Source: Diplonema papillatum (Eukaryota > Euglenozoa > Diplonemea > Diplonemida > Diplonemidae). From it: a stretch of DNA of 64,000 nucleotides. Both the position numbers and the translations under genes were made by a program. The notes under the pieces were generated by a model that made no database searches, was not told the origin of the DNA, and was given only the letters and a program-made list of their open reading frames with translations. The stretch is from positions 124,001 through 188,000 of the forward strand of contig JAPJBO010000106.1 in the NCBI GenBank assembly GCA_030068145.1, in the 5' to 3' direction. This document shows, piece after piece, positions 1 through 9,325 of this stretch (position 1 is its first letter; each line of letters begins with the position of its first letter).

Positions 1-546
1 TGCGGAGTCTATCGTGGGTCAGCTCCAACCCTCTCCCGACGACAGGCGTGGAACTCGCGCTTGATTTTGAGGCATTTACGCGTTCGAAGCTCCCAGGGAG
101 AACCTTCGCCGAGAAGGGGCTGCAAATTGGGTACCTTATGCGAGCTATCAACGACCTGTGCTGCGCCGACTCAGGAGTCGCCTCCTTCCCTGGGAAGTGG
201 CGGCAGGGGGTCTGTTCCCTCCGCTGTTTTGGTGCGCCGGCTATGCCGGGTTGTACCCACCGCCCACGCTTTGCGGCTGGACGGAAGACCGAGTGGATGT
301 TGGGCAAGCTGGAAACAATTTGCGCCCGTAACAGCTGGAACGATGCCGTGCCTGAATATCCGCACGACGTACCCTATGTTCAGTGGGAGTTGAGATTCTC
401 TGTCAAGATGCTAGCCGCCGCCATAGGGCGGGCTATTGCCAAAAGGAGGAGAGCCCGCGAAACAACGTGTCAACACACGCCTGCCAGGCGGTCTCGTCCG
501 CCAGTCAGAACGCCCCCGTGCGCCACCATCGGTGCAACAATCATCT
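1..546 (+). pseudogene. 3' end of an APE-type LINE ORF2, 5' part outside window
   Basis: The sequence matches 13093-13640 of the full LINE downstream with only about three differences over ~545 bases: one G/A near the start, one T/C near 469, and two missing bases near 519. The reading frame is that of the ORF2 C-terminus, open from base 3, and the two-base loss shifts it into a stop at 582-584. Homology to the LINE stops abruptly after 546, where Penelope-like element sequence begins, so the LINE 3' UTR and its CT-rich tail are missing here. The near-identity to the second copy implies recent movement of this family. Confidence 0.85.
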
Positions 547-1203
547 CCATCAGCCAACCGGCGTACACCGAAGCAGCATGTTAGTTTTCCATACGTCTTC
601 CCACGCGAACTTTATCGCACACCACCCGTACAAAGACGCGAACCGGCAACCACAAAGTTTTGACAAGACGCACGGCCGCCGGCTGGCAACAGACCGCAGC
701 AACACACTCCAACCCTATCAGACAAACGCCACACACCGAAAGGGCATAGATCGCCAGACGTTAACCCAGGCGTGCCGCACCAAACTGCTTCTGCAGCAAG
801 ACGCGATCCTACACACTCACAGCGTCGCCAGTCCCGACTACCGCCGACGTCGAGCACCAAACCGCAGCCACACATACCAACGCTACCATCCCCATATGAC
901 ATCCGCTGCACACCGAAAAAGCCTACTAAAGCTGAAGGCGTCGTCCCACTCGAATTGAATCACGCTTACGCCGCAGCAAGACACCAGGCGTCATACACGC
1001 CGTATTGTCAAATTCCACTGCCGCCGACGCCGCACACCGGACTGCAGCCACCCACTACATCTTTACCATCGCCATCAGATGACCGCTGCATACCTAAAGG
1101 GCCTCCCAGTCCTTACGTCTTCCCACGCGAACTTTATCGTACACCGCCCGCAGCAGTACACGAGCCTACTTACGCACCATATCACCAGGTACCACCGCCA
1201 ACG
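547..1203 (+). other. 5' leader of the Penelope-like element, with an internal repeat
   Basis: The stretch at 593-627 (encoding YVFPRELYRTPP in one frame) recurs at 1113-1147 in the frame of the main ORF, so the leader carries an imperfect ~520-bp-spaced direct repeat. The main reading frame is open from before 772 but contains no ATG until 1204. Translation therefore starts at 1204, at a non-AUG codon, or after splicing or a join upstream. Confidence 0.5.
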
Positions 1204-4200
1204 ATGCTGAGCACGCAGACACCTAAACAAACCAGAACCCCCACACAATACCGTAACACCACACCCTCACCCATCATACACGAAATAGACAACACCACAC
1301 CGACCTCCAGCACCATCTCAGAAGCACAATCCAACGATTTTCACGACCACTCACAAACAAAACCTCTTGCCCCCAACTCCACGAGCAGTACGACACTCGC
1401 TACCGACACGCCGATCACACCTACATTCGCACGCCGCATGTCAAACCATACTACTCACGACGCATCCCCTTTACCCACTTACCAGGAAGCGATGACACAC
1501 AGGACGCATCAGACTACACCTCCAAACTCGACGCCGTCCCACCAAACACACCCGCTAGCAAAACCCACACCGCCATCCGCCGAACTTAGCTCACACCAAA
1601 GCGACGCACTCAAACACATACCGACTAACAACACCATGCCCGGGCGCGACACATACAAAGAAAGTATACAAAGGACAACCGAACACCCAACACCTTCGCC
1701 ACCGCCTGTCCTCACACCCTTCGTACGCGATAGCCACCGCCATAAACTGCCGCACACCCGAACTCGGGAGACCTACACCCATGTCACCACAGACACTAAC
1801 CTACAACAACCCAACCACACTCCATCACAACGACAAGCGACCTACAGCAACTGGCACTACCGACCTACGACTAATGCAACGGAACACACACAAAGTACAC
1901 CAGAAGACATCCCCGCTAATTCCACCAACTCACCCAGCAAAAAGGATTTCCAGAAGCACACAATCGTCCAGAACGCGATAAATTCACAGGACGCACGAAG
2001 GCCGGAGTTTCACAAGAACCCTTTCCTGACATGCTTTCGAACGAAAGCCAAATTCAACTACGGAAAACAGTTTTGGAGTGAGTACGAAGCACGACGAAAA
2101 GAAGCCGAGAAGACGTTTCTCGCCAAGTATCATCGCAAACTGGCAAAAGGATGGAAACACTGCGACGCAGACAAAGCAAGTTATGCCGACAAAGGAGTCG
2201 TGTATGCACTGGTAGACGAACGCGGTAACCCTCGCTACGTCGGCCAGACCAAACACACCGCGCGCGAGCGCTTAGATTCACATTGGTACGCTAGACGTAA
2301 CGGCACACCCGTAGCGTCCGCGATGTTGAAAAGAAACTACCCGCTCTTCACCGTCCCCCTAATTAAGATCAAAATTGCCGACGACGCCTCGACGGAAGAC
2401 TTCAGACGTCAAGCCCTCCCGCGAGAAAACTTCTGGATTTCGCACCTCAACACCGTCTACAATGCGCAACGATACATGAGAAGCAACACAGGACAGCACC
2501 GCAGTCGCAACAAGAAGTCAAACCAAGAACGTTTCCGACCTCCGAGTGCACCGTCCAGCACCGTTTGGGCATGGATAACGGACGGCCAACTACTCATCAA
2601 CCAGACCACCGAAGGCCGCGCTTACTCCATACGCAAACAACTCCACCATCTCCTCTCGCTCAACGACAAAGACCTCTTTAAATACGATTTCAGCTCGATG
2701 GGACGGCCGAGGGCACGACGTCTGCTCAACTGGATAGCATCGAACGCACCAACTAGTAACCTACCGAAGAACGTCATCACGTTGGAAACCCATTTGAAGG
2801 ATAGGCTCAGCGAAGTCACGTTGTCGAAAGTCGAGAAGAATGACGGCGCACCAGCACGACTGATCATCACACACGGAAGCGACCACATACACCGACTCCA
2901 CCTCAACGACCTACTCCAACAACCACAAATACGCGAAGCATGCCCTAACCGACGCACTCTAGATCGTACCAAGACAACGTTCCGACTAAACCCACCCCTG
3001 TTCCTACGGGTCCAGAACGTCACAGAAGTCAGTAAAAGCCTGCCAGACCTCGCACTCGGTCCACCCGATCAATGCGCGTGCCGACACTACCGCGGCGACA
3101 AGAACATTCAAGGACACGCGATCGGGCACCTTTTCGATATAACACAAGACAAAGGCCTCACTGAGTGTATCAAACGCGGACGAAAATACCGCTGCTACCA
3201 GGACCATCACGCACTCGAAGAGGGACTACACACTTCCATAGACGAATACGTAGAAAAATACTACCCGTCGGAACCAAACGCTACCGCTTTTGGAACCGCG
3301 TTGAAGGACGAACTTTCGGGACGCCTAGCCACTTTACCACCATCTGACGAAGAAACTTTGAGCCGTATCGCATCGCAAGAACTCAAGAGACTCAAACAAG
3401 ACTTGGTGATACTGCCCGTAGACAAAACCACACACGACTTCGGGTTTTGTTGCAAGGCGTACTACACAAACACACTACGGGAGCAAATACAAACCAGCGC
3501 CACATACAAGAAGGAAAATATAACGAAGACGCAGCTTCAACAACAACACAAGCAGCAGCTCGAGCCTTTCAAATTACAAGCACAAGGCGGACTACCATAC
3601 CTCTACGGCAGTCTCAAATTGCATAAAGCCGAACCGAGTTTCCGGTGGATCGCGGGCGTAGCGACAGACATCGTAAGGAAAGACAACAAGGCAGCTGCGC
3701 GCAAGCAGAAACCGAAAGCAACTACTACGAACGCCCACCTAGAGCTGTCCGGTCTGCTGAAGGCGATTATGCGGACGATAAAGGAAAAGGACCGACGGAA
3801 CCAACGACAGACGGGAATAAAGAAGGTCTTCTTCACCGAGAGCCCCGACGACATAGCCCTCAACGTCAAACAGCGTCAAACCCATCTGAGATACAAAACA
3901 CCCACCGACCACGACTTCACGACAATGTACACCAACCTACCGCACGCAGATCTCAAGCGCAGGGTTGGTTCAGCTGTCGACGAAGCTTATGAATACGAGG
4001 AGAAGCACGGCAACAACCACCTCACCCGAGGAGCTAAGCAACAGGGCAAAAAGACTTTTAGTTTCGGCAAAGGGGCGAACAACACCAGCCGAAACTATAC
4101 AAAAGAAGAGCTCAAAGCCCTCCTCAACTTTGTCATCGACAATGCCTACATCGAGCAAGACGAAACCATACTACGCCAAACGGAAGGTATTCCGATGGGA

Positions 4201-6447
4201 GGCAATGCAAGTTCGGACCTGGCCAACTTGTATTGCTACAGTGTGGAGTCCGAGTACATAGACGGACTGCTCGCAGAAGGCAAAGTCGACGAAGCCAAAG
4301 CCCACGTCGACACATGGCGTTTCATTGATGACTTCCTCCAATGGGACTGCAAACCACCACCTCAATCACTCTATCGTATGGAGTACAAGGAGACGACAGC
4401 AGCACGCGACGACATCGTCTTCCTTGGAATACGTATACGTATTGAACGACCCGCAGCACCACACCCGCCACACATAAGACTAAGCGTACACCCAAAAACC
4501 TTCGGCACACGTTTCACACACTACCAGACCACCGCCCCCAAATCACAGGCCAGCGGCATTTTCAAAGGGTCTCTCATCAGGGCAATTCGACAGACCAACC
4601 ACTGGCAGGACCTTCGCGTCGAGATCCAGCGCAACGTATACGCGATGCTCGAACGGGGGCACCACCCCAGAGTTCTCTACCCCCCTTGGCAAGCTTGGCT
4701 GACGGAGGAGTTCCGAACCCTACCACGACTACACAGCCAGTTAAAACCGTTCCTAGGGTACAGCATTGCGCGTTTCAAGAACGGCAAACCGCGCATGAAA
4801 GAGCCAGATTTCGCCGGAAGACACCAACCCCTTAACTTCAAACCAGCCGAACTGCCAGTAACACCGGAGGATCTCGACTCAACGACAGACAGCCACTCCA
4901 CAACAATCCTTGAACACGAGGAAAGACCAACAAACCTCCTTTCACAACCACAACCTCAGTTCACCTTGAAGCACCGAGTAGCCAACCTAGCTGCAACCAT
5001 CACCTTAGCAGCAGCAATCGCAGCCGCCGGAGCGAGGACCATGTCTAAACTCACGAGATACACCACCACAAACTCCTGTTTTCTGCAAGCGGCCCTTAAT
5101 TTGATCGCCGCCACAGACATGGCACAACAAGTAGTCACATACCACGACTGCCCAACACACACGAAAGGCGAATGCACGGCAGCCGTACACGCTTGGGTGA
5201 CAGGAAAGCGGACGCAAGCAACTCTGCTGCACGTTTTCGCCAACATCGACGGACCGTTCGGCAACGGGCAGCAATGCGACCTCGGGGAAGTTTTAAGAGC
5301 CATCACCACAGCACTTCTTGACGAAAACCTCGCACACCAAACTTGCCAACAACATCGCCCTGACGCTTTCAACGGTCTACGACATACGACGACGACGACA
5401 ACTACTTGTAAAAACTGCAACCACAACAAAACCAACCCACCCGAAGACCACGACATAACCTTCCTACCTCCAATCGACAACTCGATCCAACGGTGCCTGA
5501 ACAATCACATCAAACCTGGCCCCGCCGCCGACTACAGATGCGAAGTCTGCAAAATCACCGATACCACCCTCGCAACAACAACATTTCACCGCATTAATTC
5601 AATGCTGTTGATCCAGCTTCAAAGAGCCCGTAGACGCCAAGCGACGAACCGTACCGCTATACGCGCCGACCACTCTATCACGCTTCCAGGACAAAACACA
5701 CCACTCATACTCAAAGCCGTAGCAGTACACTCCGGCCACAACAACGCCGGGCACTACGTCATTCACGCCCTCAACGATATCGACGCTAACCAACGTTGGA
5801 CTCGCTTCGACGGACTACAGACGCACTCCACTTCGACGCAAAACTACACCGACAACGAAGTATACCTCTGCGTCTACCAGCTCAAAGACAACCCACAGAC
5901 AGGTGTCCCTCCACCCATTGACCCATCATACCACAACCACTATGAACCCCCAAAGCCTGCCACGCCCAGAACCACAACACAAGAGCCGGACTCGACTCAA
6001 AGCATACTTAGAGCTATGCGCGGAGACGAGACATCTACCGACACACCCACACAACGACACGACAGCACACCCCCCACACGAACACCCACAACACCAGGCA
6101 CGTCACAGACCTCCAGTACCACCGCGGAAACAGAGACCAGCAGTGAAGACGACTTACGATGTCCCCACTGCCACACACGCACAACAACAACCGGCCTCAA
6201 ACTGAAGGGAAAACAAGGATTACGGACGCACCTACGTTACTGCAAGAAGAAACCACCCAGAACTAAGTCACAAACAGAAACAACGCTGCGAAGCACCACC
6301 CAGAAACGAGATAGATGTCCCTACTGCCACAGCGACGGACGAACCGTGGGGAAACCACGCTTCAAAAGTCTACGCCACCATAAGCCCTGGTGTAAAAAGA
6401 AGCACTGTAAACGACGCACAGCAACGACGACTACATCAGACGAATAA
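1204..6447 (+). CDS. Penelope-like polyprotein: GIY-YIG nuclease - RT - USP deubiquitinase - zinc fingers
   Basis: From the first in-frame ATG the product is 1747 aa (the frame is open upstream to at least 772). Residues 1-~300 are Pro/Thr/His-rich and look disordered. GIY-YIG: GVVYAL at 2194 and RYVGQT at ~2233, followed by RERLDSHW. A PLE-typical CxC...GHLFD...RGRKYRC block lies at ~3070-3200. RT: YGSLKLHK at ~3604, TTMYTNLP (motif A) at ~3919, GIPMGGNASS (motif B) at ~4186, and RFIDDF (motif C) at ~4318. USP (C19) domain ~5041-5880: Cys box NSCFLQAALN with candidate Cys codon 5077-5079, zinc ribbon CKNC (5407) and CEVC (5539), LLIQLQRAR, and His box HSGHNNAGHYV with His codon 5752-5754, then WTRFDG with Asp 5809. 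Two C2HC-type fingers begin CPHC (6160) and CPYC (6316). RT and nuclease would copy and insert the element. The protease role is unknown: host ubiquitin removal or polyprotein processing are both possible. No frameshift is seen, so the copy could be active. Confidence 0.85.
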   Translation: MLSTQTPKQTRTPTQYRNTTPSPIIHEIDNTTPTSSTISEAQSNDFHDHSQTKPLAPNSTSSTTLATDTPITPTFARRMSNHTTHDASPLPTYQEAMTHRTHQTTPPNSTPSHQTHPLAKPTPPSAELSSHQSDALKHIPTNNTMPGRDTYKESIQRTTEHPTPSPPPVLTPFVRDSHRHKLPHTRTRETYTHVTTDTNLQQPNHTPSQRQATYSNWHYRPTTNATEHTQSTPEDIPANSTNSPSKKDFQKHTIVQNAINSQDARRPEFHKNPFLTCFRTKAKFNYGKQFWSEYEARRKEAEKTFLAKYHRKLAKGWKHCDADKASYADKGVVYALVDERGNPRYVGQTKHTARERLDSHWYARRNGTPVASAMLKRNYPLFTVPLIKIKIADDASTEDFRRQALPRENFWISHLNTVYNAQRYMRSNTGQHRSRNKKSNQERFRPPSAPSSTVWAWITDGQLLINQTTEGRAYSIRKQLHHLLSLNDKDLFKYDFSSMGRPRARRLLNWIASNAPTSNLPKNVITLETHLKDRLSEVTLSKVEKNDGAPARLIITHGSDHIHRLHLNDLLQQPQIREACPNRRTLDRTKTTFRLNPPLFLRVQNVTEVSKSLPDLALGPPDQCACRHYRGDKNIQGHAIGHLFDITQDKGLTECIKRGRKYRCYQDHHALEEGLHTSIDEYVEKYYPSEPNATAFGTALKDELSGRLATLPPSDEETLSRIASQELKRLKQDLVILPVDKTTHDFGFCCKAYYTNTLREQIQTSATYKKENITKTQLQQQHKQQLEPFKLQAQGGLPYLYGSLKLHKAEPSFRWIAGVATDIVRKDNKAAARKQKPKATTTNAHLELSGLLKAIMRTIKEKDRRNQRQTGIKKVFFTESPDDIALNVKQRQTHLRYKTPTDHDFTTMYTNLPHADLKRRVGSAVDEAYEYEEKHGNNHLTRGAKQQGKKTFSFGKGANNTSRNYTKEELKALLNFVIDNAYIEQDETILRQTEGIPMGGNASSDLANLYCYSVESEYIDGLLAEGKVDEAKAHVDTWRFIDDFLQWDCKPPPQSLYRMEYKETTAARDDIVFLGIRIRIERPAAPHPPHIRLSVHPKTFGTRFTHYQTTAPKSQASGIFKGSLIRAIRQTNHWQDLRVEIQRNVYAMLERGHHPRVLYPPWQAWLTEEFRTLPRLHSQLKPFLGYSIARFKNGKPRMKEPDFAGRHQPLNFKPAELPVTPEDLDSTTDSHSTTILEHEERPTNLLSQPQPQFTLKHRVANLAATITLAAAIAAAGARTMSKLTRYTTTNSCFLQAALNLIAATDMAQQVVTYHDCPTHTKGECTAAVHAWVTGKRTQATLLHVFANIDGPFGNGQQCDLGEVLRAITTALLDENLAHQTCQQHRPDAFNGLRHTTTTTTTCKNCNHNKTNPPEDHDITFLPPIDNSIQRCLNNHIKPGPAADYRCEVCKITDTTLATTTFHRINSMLLIQLQRARRRQATNRTAIRADHSITLPGQNTPLILKAVAVHSGHNNAGHYVIHALNDIDANQRWTRFDGLQTHSTSTQNYTDNEVYLCVYQLKDNPQTGVPPPIDPSYHNHYEPPKPATPRTTTQEPDSTQSILRAMRGDETSTDTPTQRHDSTPPTRTPTTPGTSQTSSTTAETETSSEDDLRCPHCHTRTTTTGLKLKGKQGLRTHLRYCKKKPPRTKSQTETTLRSTTQKRDRCPYCHSDGRTVGKPRFKSLRHHKPWCKKKHCKRRTATTTTSDE

Positions 6448-6582
6448 CCTCACTAACCACGGGTACCCAGTGTGCCCAGAGTGCCTTAACTGTGGCGAGC
6501 AACGAACAGTTTTACCCAGCAAATCTACCCAAAAAAAACCTTATATTAGGGCGGAAGCAACCCGCACCACGTGAAGCACCGC
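6448..6582 (+). other. 3' trailer of the Penelope-like element
   Basis: Short non-coding stretch after the TAA stop, with an A-run near 6531-6538. No repeat, ribozyme or terminator structure was recognised. The end of the element is not defined by a duplication. Confidence 0.35.
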
Positions 6583-6900
6583 AAGTGTCGCGAAACCCAA
6601 GCACTACTCTACGAGAAAATACATAAAAACGCGGACAACAGACCGGTACGGGCTACAAGGCAACCCCTGCTCAACTTGTAGAACGTGGGGGGCCCAAGAT
6701 TACACTCCACGAAGGAATGTACTTGGTGTCGGTCACAAACAGTCCCGGATATGGCTAGCCATAACCCATAACGAAAGCATGCACTAAATATACAATCCGT
6801 AACCATAAAGCCCTTTCTTGCTCTAAGAGAACCCATTCATGAACGGTCACACGGAGACCCTAAAACCCCGGTATTTCAAGCGAACTTTAACTCTAAAAAT
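6583..6900 (+). repeat. Dispersed repeat family A, copy 1
   Basis: About 320 bp that is repeated with small indels at 61041-61395 (shared landmarks: GCAAGTGTCGCGAAACCC at the left, CTCAACTTGTAGAACGTGGG in the middle). It ends in the short module described at 15633 and elsewhere (CGGAGACCCTAAAACCCC then CAAGCGAACTTTAACTC). Non-coding. It could be a SINE or a solo end of a larger element. Confidence 0.75.
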
Positions 6901-8110
6901 TTTGGGTCAAAAAAATCGGTCAAAAAAAATCGGTCAAAATTTTGGCCAAAAATGTTGGTCAAAAAAATCGGTCAAAAAATTTTGGTCAAGATTTTGGGTC
7001 AATTTTTTTTTGGTCAAAAGATTTTGGCCAAAAAATTTGTTCAAGAAAAATCGGTCAAAAATTTTGGTCAAAAAAGTTGGTCAATTGTTAGCCAATCTGA
7101 GAAAAATCACACACGGAATTCGAACCCAGAAAACCCTTTGCCGTGCTGTGCCAGCTACTGGAGTGGCCACACCTATTTGCACACGTTCATCTTCGCTGCA
7201 GGTAGGGGTTTTCGGGCCCACCCGGAGCGAGTCCAACCTTCTCCACGTCTTATCATCTCATCACTCGAAACAGTCGTATCATTTTATCATTGCTTGAATT
7301 TTTGGAGTCTGATACTCGAAACAGTCTAGATAGGGTCACCCACGTGTGTTTACGCCCGAAGGCTACATAAGAACCGACTTGAAAAATCGTCCACAAAGAG
7401 CTTGCCGCCGTTTGCGTTAAAGAGAGTGTCATCGAAAAGTACTCTGGTCTGAACTCTGCGAGCTATGTATCATGTTTCCCGGTTTCTCTTTCAGCACCCG
7501 TATGCTCGCAACATTCATGCCCGGTACTTCCAGTCTTTTAGCGTGTTGCACCCCTTGCTCCCACTACGGCCGTCCAGATGCCGCCGGGTTGCAGGAATCT
7601 GATAGTCCCTGTCACGAACACCGCCACGAACTCGCTGACGAAGAAGGTTGTTGGAGGTCAAGAGAGTTAACAACGCAATGGTTGCCAAAGTGTTGCGCCG
7701 CAAGTCGGCAGTCGCAAATCGGCAGAAAGGGGGTCCAAGTAAACGAGACCTATGCAAAGTTGAAATGGGATGAGATTAGACGCTACCCCAGAATCACCTT
7801 GACTCCCCCAAACGTATCCCACACATTGAAGCTTAAAACCCGCAACTTGAAACTTCGGCTAGAGTTCGAATCCAAATCGCACAGTTGTCACAGTCAATGG
7901 CTGGGTAAATGGTTCGAATCCCGCCATGGGTGTGTTCTCAGGGATTGGAGTCTATTTGTAGACCAAAAAAATTTGACCAAAATTTTGACCAAAAAAAATT
8001 GACCAAAAAATTGACCAAAAATTCGACCAAAATTTCGGCCAAAATTTTGCCAACTCAGAAAAATGACCAAAAATTTGCAAAAAATGACCAAAAATTTGCA
8101 AAATGTGGCT
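6893..8110. repeat. GTCAAAA/TTTTGAC-rich repeat clusters flanking ~850 bp
   Basis: 6893-7090 is packed with variants of GGTCAAAATTTTGG. 7960-8105 is packed with the complementary GACCAAAATTTTGACC. Together they form a loose inverted arrangement around 7100-7950. Both clusters adjoin a CTGAGAAAAAT or CTCAGAAAAAT string. No protein is recognised between them. A MITE-like or foldback element is plausible but no clear termini were found. Confidence 0.5.
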
Positions 8111-8216
8111 CGAAGCTAATAAAAAAGTTTTTTGTAGCTATAATGGTGTTACCCACAATGCTGAATATAGAAGTTTGATAGAAGTTGTATGGAGTAGGGG
8201 GTGTCACTTTTTATTG
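8111..8216. repeat. Dispersed repeat also found at 15320-15430
   Basis: Shared strings include CTGAATATAGAAGTTTGAT, GGGTGTCACTTTTTATT (as AATAAAAAGTGACAC in the other copy) and GTGTTACCC. Parts lie in opposite orientation between the two sites. Non-coding. Confidence 0.55.
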
Positions 8217-8491
8217 TTATAATGATGGGACGTTTTCTTGAGCCGAACTCCCGTTTTCTGTGCGCAAGCCCAACTGCGGTTGTGGTTCGCGCTGCACGCG
8301 GCCCTTTGGACCCATTTCGGGCGAGGTAAAGACACTGGCCTTGCCAACACCTCCAGTACTTTCTGACCACCTGTGATGTTCATCTTGGCAAGGGGCCAAT
8401 GTGCAAGCGACCTTGCGTTTCTTGTGCTGATGCACTGGATGGCTCGCCTCGGCCTTTCCCTGCCACCAGCTCACAAGGGTGTTGTCCTGGC

Positions 8492-8668
8492 GGCTGGCTG
8501 GGCAGCTGGCTGGGCGACTGGCTGGGCAGCTGGCTGGGCGACTGGCTGGGCGACTGGCTGGGCGACTGGCTGGGCGACTGGCTGGGCGACTGGCTGGGCG
8601 ACTGGCTGGGCGACTGGCTGGGCGACTGGCTGGGCGACTGGCTGGGCGACTGGCTGGGCGACTGGCTC
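8492..8668. repeat. 12-bp minisatellite
   Basis: About 15 tandem copies of GGCTGGGCGACT, with GGCTGGGCAGCT variants at the left edge. The 12-bp period leaves all frames open, so apparent ORFs on both strands across it are artefacts. 8669-8923 shows nothing further. Confidence 0.95.
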
Positions 8669-8923
8669 CGTTTTGCATCACAGCCGCGCCAAAACGACGG
8701 GCCACCGGCGTTGCTGACGTGGTCACCGTATTTCAAAACAGCCGCGGCAATCCCGCCATGCACTGCTCGTAAGCGCTCAGTGCTATCTGGGAGAGGACTG
8801 GTGCGGTTTCTGCTGCCATCTTTCCTTGTTACAGCATAACTTTGTTCACGATCGTCGTGAACGTACATGACATTGTTATGTGCAGATTTGTTCCTTCCCT
8901 GGTTCATCCATTTAACCCCTTAA

Positions 8924-9325
8924 CTCCAGGCTCTCAACTTTTCCCTGGCTATTTGGTCGAAATCCAAGCTTAAAAGCCTCAACGAACGGCCCGAGCCGTC
9001 TCCGGGCCAAAAGAGGGGACGCACAGAGGATGAGACAACTGAGTCCCAGGAAAAGCTAGCACGGGTGGACGGCAAGGACAACATGGTCACCGACTGCCGG
9101 CACACCAGCTGGCAGGAAGCACACTCGAACGCCGAAGCTTTCCTCTGCGTGGTCTGCGCCAAAGGCATGCAGGTCGGACAAGCCAAGCGGCTTTGCGCGC
9201 ACGGCCCCTGCCAGGCTGCAATCTGTCACGCATGCTGGACTAAGTCGCGGGCCACGCCGACAACTTCATCTCCCTCGCCCGCGCAGGCGACCGCCGACGT
9301 CCCCCCCCCGGAGTCACAATGGTGA
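8924..9325 (+). CDS. LINE ORF1-like zinc-finger protein
   Basis: Open frame with no ATG before 9083; it begins after a stop at 8921, so it is either 5'-truncated or uses a non-AUG start. The C-terminal half has closely spaced cysteines (FLCVVC, then RLC, PC, AIC, ACW), resembling a RING/PHD-like treble-clef finger, preceded by a charged KRGRTEDETTE segment. Its TGA (9323-9325) overlaps the ATG of ORF2 (9319) in the string ATGGTGA, suggesting coupled or re-initiated translation. It would bind element RNA or assist ORF2. The assignment rests on position and the finger only. Confidence 0.5.
   Translation, partial: LQALNFSLAIWSKSKLKSLNERPEPSPGQKRGRTEDETTESQEKLARVDGKDNMVTDCRHTSWQEAHSNAEAFLCVVCAKGMQVGQAKRLCAHGPCQAAICHACWTKSRATPTTSSPSPAQATADVPPPESQW

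Larger units (their letters stand above)
547..6582 (+). mobile_element. Penelope-like retroelement (permuted, N-terminal GIY-YIG type) with USP domain
   Basis: The left limit is placed where LINE homology ends (546/547). The right limit is approximate, set where a dispersed repeat found again at 61041 begins. The element has one long ORF, no LTRs and no visible target-site duplication. The GIY-YIG nuclease precedes the reverse transcriptase, which is the order described for the Naiad/Chlamys group of Penelope-like elements rather than the classical RT-then-GIY-YIG order. The base composition is ACA-rich and unlike that of the GC-rich host genes. I saw no hammerhead ribozyme core in the flanks. 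Confidence 0.75.

Noticed and set aside
547-6582. LTR retrotransposon or group II intron as the identity of the 1.2-6.4 kb element
   Set aside because: No LTRs, integrase, protease or RNase H. The RT motifs, CxC...GHLFD...RGRKYRC block and GIY-YIG partner fit Penelope-like elements.
7905-7925. GGTTCGAATCCC, like a tRNA B box, and an inverted GAATTCGAACCC at ~7117
   Set aside because: No T-stem pairing, no A box at the right distance and no acceptor stem could be built, so no tRNA gene is called. A decayed tRNA-derived repeat remains possible.
8380-8907. SPSQ/RPAS repeat proteins on either strand at 8.4-8.9 kb
   Set aside because: Frames are produced by the 12-bp minisatellite. There is no conserved non-repeat sequence at either end.
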